A stretch of DNA of 9,242 nucleotides. Source: Candidatus Hydromicrobium americanum (GTDB lineage: Bacteria > Actinomycetota > Humimicrobiia > Humimicrobiales > Humimicrobiaceae). A program made the position numbers and the translations under genes. The notes under the pieces were generated by a model. That model saw only the letters and a list, made by a program, of their open reading frames with translations. It was not told the DNA's origin and searched no databases. This document shows positions 5,439-9,242 of the stretch, in pieces. The DNA is taken from NCBI GenBank assembly GCA_002779205.1, contig PEXF01000158.1, positions 1,120 through 10,361 of the forward strand, written 5' to 3'. Each line of letters starts with the position of its first letter. Within the stretch, counting starts at the first letter, position 1.

Positions 5439-5858
5439 TTGATTTTTTTGAGTAGAAAAGAGGAGATTAAATTTAATACTGGAGTTTTATCAGAAGAAGA
5501 ACTAAAGTTTGTTTTAGATACCTTACCTGTTGATATTACTTTTATTGATAGAGATGATAAGGTCAGGTTTTTTAATAGATTTGAGGATAGAATTTTTAAA
5601 AGACCTATATCCGTTATTGGTCGAAGGGTTCAAGATTGTCATCCAAAAAAGAGCTTGGATAAAGTAGAGCAAATTTTAAAAGATTTTAAAGATAAAAAAA
5701 GGAAAGTTGCAGAATTCTGGATAAATCTAGAGGAAAAGCTTATTTATATTCGTTATTTTCCTGTTTACACTGAAGGAGGAAAATATCTTGGATGCTTGGA
5801 AGTAAGCCAGGATATAACTAATATTAAGAAAATAAAAGGTGAGAAAAGGTTATTATAA
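5439..5858 (+). CDS. Stand-alone PAS domain protein (DUF438-type PAS)
   Basis: A 139-residue protein consisting almost only of one PAS domain (about 20-128). LDTLPVDITFIDRDDKVRFFNR, IGRRVQDCHPKKSLDKVE, AEFWI, LIYIRYFPVY and LGCLEVSQDIT resemble the C-terminal PAS_10-like domain of DUF438 proteins. Those proteins usually also carry an N-terminal DUF438 segment and a hemerythrin domain, absent here. C67-H68 in the DCHP motif are conserved positions that could matter for a ligand, though no cofactor is shown. No kinase, HTH or methyl-accepting output domain follows. The TTG start is supported by GGAAGG 4-5 bp upstream. It is the last gene before the hairpin and repeat copy 2, and may act as a redox or gas sensor by protein contact. 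Confidence 0.8.
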   Translation: MIFLSRKEEIKFNTGVLSEEELKFVLDTLPVDITFIDRDDKVRFFNRFEDRIFKRPISVIGRRVQDCHPKKSLDKVEQILKDFKDKKRKVAEFWINLEEKLIYIRYFPVYTEGGKYLGCLEVSQDITNIKKIKGEKRLL

Positions 5859-5867
5859 TCTTTTCTC
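5841..5867 (+). terminator. Hairpin at the end of the cluster, possible terminator
   Basis: GAGAAAAGGTT and AATCTTTTCTC can pair over 11 positions (one G-T wobble) around a 5-nt loop, overlapping the stop codon of the PAS gene. The following sequence is only moderately T-rich, so termination may be inefficient. It is the best end-of-transcript signal seen for the cluster. Confidence 0.5.
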
Positions 5868-5944
5868 AATCTTATGATTTATTTTAACGTAGGTTTCGAA
5901 GGGAAATAAAGGTGCTTGCAACTATTAAGGTTTAACAAATAATT

Positions 5945-5979
5945 ATTTGTTATCAACATTGTTCAATCCGGGGAGCCAA
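5945..5979. repeat. 35-bp dispersed direct repeat, copy 2
   Basis: Same orientation as 113-147 with 33 of 35 bases identical, lying 78 bp beyond the hairpin that ends the cluster. The distance between the two copies, about 5.8 kb, equals the whole rrf2-to-PAS cluster. The CGGGGAGCCA end recalls a tRNA 3' end, but no T-stem pairs and no tRNA body is found beside either copy. Confidence 0.85.
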
Positions 5980-6083
5980 TCCTATCGAATGTAAAAAGTT
6001 TCTTTATTATTACCAATTTCTTTTAAGTATAACATTTCAAAATACAAAACCGAGAAAATAATAGATAAATATATGGAATGACT

Positions 6084-6191
6084 TTTATCATCTAAACTCC
6101 ATGAGGCTTATATCAGTTCTTTTTCTCCTGTTTCTTTTTTTACAATAAAATCAACTTCAAGATTATTTTTTGTGTTATAAAAATTAATATA
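6084..6191 (-). pseudogene. Remnant of a DUF4143-type AAA ATPase
   Basis: Read on the - strand, the frame gives INFYNTKNNLEVDFIVK, then ETGEKELI, then a TAA, then ASWSLDD. This resembles the C-terminal part of AAA plus DUF4143 ATPases, whose nuclease-like end has the pattern TK-x-x-EVDF followed by ELIQVSW-LDD. The TAA at 6108-6110 sits exactly where Gln (CAA) is expected, and a TGA closes the frame upstream, so this is a broken fragment of about 36 codons. No other part of the ATPase is in the window. Confidence 0.65.
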
Positions 6192-6370
6192 TCATATAAA
6201 AGTATTAATTAAAGTTAATAGAAGAGGAAATTGATGAAAATGATTCTAAAGATGATATAGATAATAACAATGGTATAAATAATAACGATAAAGCAAAAGG
6301 TGCTTGTATAAAAAACAAACCACAAAAGCAAATGACCCAGGATCAATTATTAGATTGGATTTTCTTTATT

Positions 6371-7099
6371 TTATTTCAGGGTAAAAATCACCGTAACCGG
6401 TATCATTACTTCTTTTTCGATAGTTGATGTATCATAGGTTCCCCAGTCTGAGACTTCGGTAGAACTAACTGGCAGAACCTGGACTACTCCAAGATTTGCG
6501 GATTTTATTACCCCTATTTTCTTGCCGCTGCCTTCAGCAATCTTCTGGGCTCTTAACTTGGCGTCATTTATTGCATCCGGGATTAATTCAATGCGAAGTT
6601 CCGGAAGTTTTGAGTAATAATATTCTAAGGATTGAATAGAAAATACAACCCCCTGGTCTATGAGTTCCTGGGTGTTTTTAGCCATATAGGTAATTTTTTC
6701 AACATCATTTGATTGAACTTCTACAGTTTGCCTTAAGACATATTCTTTTGGAGCGTCTGGATCATACGGATATAATTGATCCGTAAATACCGGCGAAATT
6801 GTTATATCTTCTTCATTAAATCCGTTATCTTCAAAAAAGTTCAGTACAAGCCTCTGGTCATTTTTCATCATTTGATATCCTGCCTTTAAATCTTCAGCAG
6901 AAACAGTCCTTGAGAAATTGGCAGTCCATTTAGCGAGATCTGAAGTGACCTTTTCTCTTACCGAGCCGGTTACAGAAAGGGTATCCTCAGGTGATCTTAC
7001 CTTATAGAATGTAAAAGAACCGATTGATGCGCTTATTATCAGGCATATTCCCAGGATAATCGCAAAGTATATGATTTTATTTGAATTTTCTTTACTCAT
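6371..7099 (-). CDS. SIMPL domain (DUF541) membrane-anchored protein
   Basis: A 242-residue protein with a single N-terminal membrane segment (about 9-32, IIYFAIILGICLIISASIG), followed by a SIMPL/DUF541 domain of the YggE and BP26 type exposed outside the membrane. The domain begins with LSVTGSVREKVTSDLAKW (42-59) and has the helical DAINDAKLRAQKIAEGSGKKIG segment and the closing strand VMIPVTVIFTLK. Length is typical. Homologues are linked to oxidative stress and envelope quality, but the molecular function is not settled. The ATG is preceded by GAGGT. It is transcribed away from znuA across a 170-bp gap with a possible own promoter, and its 3' end faces the decayed region. Confidence 0.9.
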   Translation of the reverse strand: MSKENSNKIIYFAIILGICLIISASIGSFTFYKVRSPEDTLSVTGSVREKVTSDLAKWTANFSRTVSAEDLKAGYQMMKNDQRLVLNFFEDNGFNEEDITISPVFTDQLYPYDPDAPKEYVLRQTVEVQSNDVEKITYMAKNTQELIDQGVVFSIQSLEYYYSKLPELRIELIPDAINDAKLRAQKIAEGSGKKIGVIKSANLGVVQVLPVSSTEVSDWGTYDTSTIEKEVMIPVTVIFTLK

Positions 7100-7162
7100 T
7101 TTTTTACCTCAGACAAAATTATATTATTAGACTTTAAACTCTTGTGTATATGCGGATTTACG

Positions 7163-7192
7163 TATATAAACTATTTGTGTTAATATTATCAA
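7163..7192 (-). promoter_or_regulatory. Possible promoter of the SIMPL gene
   Basis: On the - strand, TTGATA (7192-7187) and TATATA (7168-7163) are separated by 18 bp, ending about 60 bp before the ATG. The stretch is very AT-rich, so chance matches are likely. Confidence 0.35.
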
Positions 7193-7272
7193 CTTTATGT
7201 CTTTTGTCAAGGGGAGGGCGATATACTTTTAGCTATATAAATTTCCGGATTTTCATTAATCTTATGTAGTGT

Positions 7273-7303
7273 TTGACAGTATTGATATAAGAAATGTTAT
7301 AAT
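7273..7303 (+). promoter_or_regulatory. Promoter of the znu operon
   Basis: A perfect TTGACA (7273-7278) and a perfect TATAAT (7298-7303) are 19 bp apart. TG at 7295-7296 makes an extended -10 (TGTTATAAT), which would compensate for the long spacer. Transcription should start near 7310, giving a leader of about 65 nt before znuA. Confidence 0.75.
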
Positions 7304-7320
7304 AGATATCTGCTATATCT
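7304..7320. promoter_or_regulatory. Dyad at the znu transcription start, candidate metal-regulator operator
   Basis: AGATAT-CTGCT-ATATCT is a perfect 6-bp-arm inverted repeat immediately after the -10, covering the expected start point. A metal-responsive repressor (Zur, MntR or DtxR type) bound here would block initiation. It does not match a consensus that I can name, so the regulator is unknown. Confidence 0.45.
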
Positions 7321-7345
7321 GTCATAGTATACAAGCAGATTTTTT
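7308..7345 (+). terminator. Leader hairpin with T-tract, candidate attenuator
   Basis: ATCTGC (7308-7313) can pair with GCAGAT (7335-7340), with inner TATA/TATA pairs, and TTTTT follows at once. This resembles an intrinsic terminator in the znuA leader, although the 21-nt loop and short stem make it weak and the first arm lies at the transcription start itself. Confidence 0.3.
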
Positions 7346-7374
7346 ATTTATTTTAAAATTGCAGCAAAAAAGAG

Positions 7375-8313
7375 ATGAAACGTATATTAATAGTAATAGT
7401 TTACATAATTGTTTCAGTCTTTTTAATCGGAACATTTGTAAGCTGTACCAGGAAGGCAGATAAAGATGTTAATGAAGAAAAAATTAGGGTTGTAGTAAGC
7501 ATACCGCCACAGGCTGAATTTGTAGAAAGAGTTGGAGAAGACAGAGTAATAGTTACTGTTATGGTTCCTCCGGGAGCCAGCCCCCATACATATGAACCTG
7601 CTCCAGGCCAGCTGGAGGAAATTAGTAAAGCTAAAATTTATGCCAAAGTTGGTTCCGGGATTGAGTTTGAACTGGCATGGATGGATAAAATAATTAAGAT
7701 GAACGGGGAAATGCTTGTGGTGGATTGTGCCGGAGGAGTAAAGTTTATTGCAGTAAGCTATAAATATGGTGAAGCTGTGGTATATTATGAGTATGATGAG
7801 AGTGATGAAGCCAAAAGTGATCTTAATGGAATTGACCCTCATATATGGCTTTCACCGGCAAATGCAAAAATAATGGTTGAAAATATTTATAAAGGCCTGG
7901 TTCAAATAGATCCTGAGAATCAGAAATATTATAAAAAAAATCTGGACAGTTACCTTGCAGAGCTGGATAAACTGGATGATGAAATTGTCCAGACATTTTC
8001 GGGAAAAGAAAATAAAAAGATAATAGTCTTTCATCCCACATGGGCTTATTTTGCAAAAGATTACGGTATCGAACAGATACCTATTGAAGAAGAGGGAAAA
8101 GAGCCGACAGCTAAGGGTATTGAAGATTTAATAAGCCAGGCTAAAGAATATAATATTAAGGTGATTTTTGCTTCTCCGGAATTCAGTACTAAAAGTGCTG
8201 AAACTGTAGCCAGAGAGATTGGCGGAGAAGTGTTTCTTGTAAGTTCACTTAAGAAAAATTATCTGGAAAATATGAGAAAAGCTGCAGAAGCCTTTGCCGG
8301 GGCCATGGAATGA
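7375..8313 (+). CDS. znuA: Metal ABC transporter substrate-binding lipoprotein (ZnuA-like)
   Basis: A 312-residue cluster A-I (ZnuA/TroA) solute-binding protein that captures Zn or Mn outside the cell and delivers it to the permease. The N-terminus is a lipoprotein signal: MKRILIVIV hydrophobic core and FVSC with C24 as the lipidated cysteine. Ligands visible are H71 (SPHTYEP), H156 (DPHIW) and H220 (FHPTW); three histidines favour zinc, since manganese binders of the MntC type have Glu third. The C-terminal aspartate of the usual LDPL motif reads VSSL here (S290), so the fourth ligand may be absent or replaced. There is no His-rich loop; instead a Tyr- and acid-rich stretch fills 127-148. 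It is first in the operon, 28 bp before znuC. Confidence 0.92.
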   Translation: MKRILIVIVYIIVSVFLIGTFVSCTRKADKDVNEEKIRVVVSIPPQAEFVERVGEDRVIVTVMVPPGASPHTYEPAPGQLEEISKAKIYAKVGSGIEFELAWMDKIIKMNGEMLVVDCAGGVKFIAVSYKYGEAVVYYEYDESDEAKSDLNGIDPHIWLSPANAKIMVENIYKGLVQIDPENQKYYKKNLDSYLAELDKLDDEIVQTFSGKENKKIIVFHPTWAYFAKDYGIEQIPIEEEGKEPTAKGIEDLISQAKEYNIKVIFASPEFSTKSAETVAREIGGEVFLVSSLKKNYLENMRKAAEAFAGAME

Positions 8314-8341
8314 AATTTAATTATTTCGGGGGCTAATTGAA

Positions 8342-9097
8342 ATGAAAAATAATACTATTGTAGATTTTAAAAATATATTCTTTTATTATGGAGAGATACC
8401 AGTCCTGGAAGATATAAGCTTTTCAATAAAGCAAAATGATTTTATTGCCATAATAGGTCCCAATGGTGGCGGAAAAACTACATTACTTAAGATTATACTG
8501 GGGTTATTGAAACCTGATAGGGGAACAGTAAAAGTTTTTGGCAAAAATCCTGAAGAAGGCAGAAAATTGGCCGGCTATTTACCGCAAAATATCTATTTTG
8601 ATCTAAATTTCCCTATTAATGTATTCGATATAGTTATTATGGGAAGGTATAAGGGACTGGTAAGGAAATATTCAGAAAAAGATAGGAAATCCGCATTAGA
8701 TGCTCTGGAAACTGTAGGGATGCTTGAATATAGGAACAGGCATATAAGTATGCTATCGGCCGGTCAATTGCATAGAGTTCTTATAGCGAGGGCTATTGCA
8801 AGGGAGCCGGAATTGCTTTTGCTTGACGAACCAATGGCAAGTGTGGACCCGGAAACGCAGAAATCAATTTATGAATTATTTCTGGAGCTTAATAAGAAAA
8901 TGGCTATAGTATTTGTAACTCATGATATTGGTGCAATTTCCATCTATATTGATAGCGTTCTCTGCCTTAACCGGAAGCTGTTCTACCATGGTCCAAAAGA
9001 AGGCAGTTTGGGTAAACTTGAGGAAGCTTACAGGTGTCCTGTGGAGATATTGGCTCATGGAATACCGCATAGAGTACTTGGGAGGCATAAGAAATAA
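8342..9097 (+). CDS. znuC: Metal ABC transporter ATP-binding protein (ZnuC-like)
   Basis: A 251-residue ABC ATPase driving metal import. Walker A is GPNGGGKTT (39-47), the Q-loop is YLPQ with Q82, the signature is LSAGQ (138-142; alanine in place of the first Gly of LSGGQ, common in this subfamily), Walker B is LLLLDEP (158-164) and the H-loop is H194 (THD). The segment NFPINVFDIVIMGRY is typical of the zinc/manganese branch. The C-terminal tail has the three histidines H239, H243 and H249, which might sense metal, though this is not shown. Its stop overlaps the next gene's ATG by one base (TAATG), so the two are translationally coupled. Confidence 0.95.
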   Translation: MKNNTIVDFKNIFFYYGEIPVLEDISFSIKQNDFIAIIGPNGGGKTTLLKIILGLLKPDRGTVKVFGKNPEEGRKLAGYLPQNIYFDLNFPINVFDIVIMGRYKGLVRKYSEKDRKSALDALETVGMLEYRNRHISMLSAGQLHRVLIARAIAREPELLLLDEPMASVDPETQKSIYELFLELNKKMAIVFVTHDIGAISIYIDSVLCLNRKLFYHGPKEGSLGKLEEAYRCPVEILAHGIPHRVLGRHKK

Positions 9098-9242
9098 TGG
9101 GAATTTTTCAGTACGAATTTATGAGGAACGCTGTTATAGCTGCAGTTCTGGTTAATATAGCCTGTGGTATTGTCGGCACCTATGTAGTTATAAAAAAGAT
9201 AGTATTTGTAAGTGGAGGTATTTCGCACGCAGCTTTTGGAGG
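9097..9242 (+). CDS. znuB: Metal ABC transporter permease (ZnuB-like), 5' part
   Basis: The first 48 codons of an integral membrane permease, cut by the right edge. MGIFQYEFMRNAVIAA is the short N-terminal lead, VLVNIACGIVGTYVVI the first membrane helix, and FVSGGISHAAFGG the conserved loop of the ABC-3 permease family (ZnuB, MntB, TroC). GGGAGG lies 11 bp upstream of the ATG, inside znuC. With znuA and znuC this completes an importer. Confidence 0.92.
   Translation, partial: MGIFQYEFMRNAVIAAVLVNIACGIVGTYVVIKKIVFVSGGISHAAFG

Larger units (their letters stand above)
5868..6370. other. Intergenic region of decayed sequence
   Basis: About 500 bases without an intact gene. It contains copy 2 of the 35-bp repeat (5945-5979) and the - strand ATPase remnant (6084-6191). 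A + strand frame open from 6209 to 6427 encodes an acidic, Asn/Asp-rich stretch followed by a Gln/Leu-rich end; it has no start codon and runs into the opposing SIMPL gene. No RNA gene was recognised. Confidence 0.7.

Noticed and set aside
5945..5979. tRNA 3' end as an integration site, because of the CGGGGAGCCA ending
   Set aside because: The bases flanking the TTC loop-like segment do not pair as a T-stem, and no acceptor 5' strand or anticodon arm lies upstream of either copy.
6209..6427. Acidic Asn/Asp-rich open frame on the + strand
   Set aside because: There is no ATG, GTG or TTG start, it is low in complexity and it runs into the opposing SIMPL gene; it may be a remnant, but no homology can be claimed.
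7187..7217. A third, degenerate copy of the 35-bp repeat (TTATCAAC ... GGGGAG)
   Set aside because: Spacing between the two matching blocks is five bases longer and the middle does not align; chance similarity in AT-rich DNA is enough.
7423..7842. 139-codon open frame on the - strand
   Set aside because: It is antisense to znuA, with a composition dominated by Phe, Tyr and Asn as expected of an AT-rich shadow.
1..9242. CRISPR array, tRNA or rRNA genes, transposase or integrase
   Set aside because: No spaced repeat array, cloverleaf, rRNA-like segment or recombinase motif was found on either strand.

Overview
This AT-rich window looks like part of the chromosome of a strictly anaerobic, probably thermophilic or subsurface, low-GC bacterium. 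The reasons are a two-iron superoxide reductase, a rubrerythrin remnant, rubredoxin-like and zinc-ribbon miniproteins, an archaeal-type 8-oxoguanine glycosylase, and clostridial-style Shine-Dalgarno sites. The phylum cannot be fixed from the sequence alone; a clostridial or Atribacterota-like lineage would fit.

Layout. Positions 1-443 are non-coding: an 11-bp tandem repeat at the left edge, copy 1 of a 35-bp dispersed repeat, then a promoter with a dyad. From 444 to 5858 all genes lie on the + strand: an Rrf2 regulator, a Cys-rich small protein, desulfoferrodoxin, a rubrerythrin stump, an Ogg2-type DNA glycosylase, a second Rrf2 that has lost its HTH, an IscS homologue, IscU, a double zinc ribbon, TusA, a DsrE-like protein, a 36-residue rubredoxin-like protein and a stand-alone PAS protein. 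Copy 2 of the 35-bp repeat follows at 5945-5979, so the two copies bracket the whole cluster. Positions 5868-6370 are decayed DNA holding a broken fragment of a DUF4143-type AAA ATPase on the - strand. A SIMPL-domain (DUF541) membrane-anchored protein follows on the - strand (6371-7099), and then a divergent znuA-znuC-znuB metal-uptake operon that runs off the right edge.

How the genes may work together. The left half combines oxygen/superoxide defence and oxidised-guanine repair with Fe-S and sulfur-relay genes under Rrf2-type control. The main surprise is the IscS homologue. It keeps the fold signatures and the mobile-loop cysteine (C334), but the PLP-anchoring lysine is glutamine (SAQQLHGPKG instead of SAHK-HGPKG), the PLP-contacting Gln is Ala, and the substrate-binding Arg is Leu. 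It is followed by IscU, TusA and DsrE homologues, each with its key cysteine(s) intact. This suggests a sulfur- or persulfide-handling module whose sulfur may not come from ordinary PLP-dependent cysteine desulfuration. A lysine-less IscS from Archaeoglobus fulgidus is, to my recollection, a precedent.

The region also shows clear decay: a rubrerythrin reduced to its rubredoxin tail in frame with the desulfoferrodoxin stop, an Rrf2 reduced to its C-terminal half but still coupled to iscS by an ATGA overlap, and the ATPase stump.
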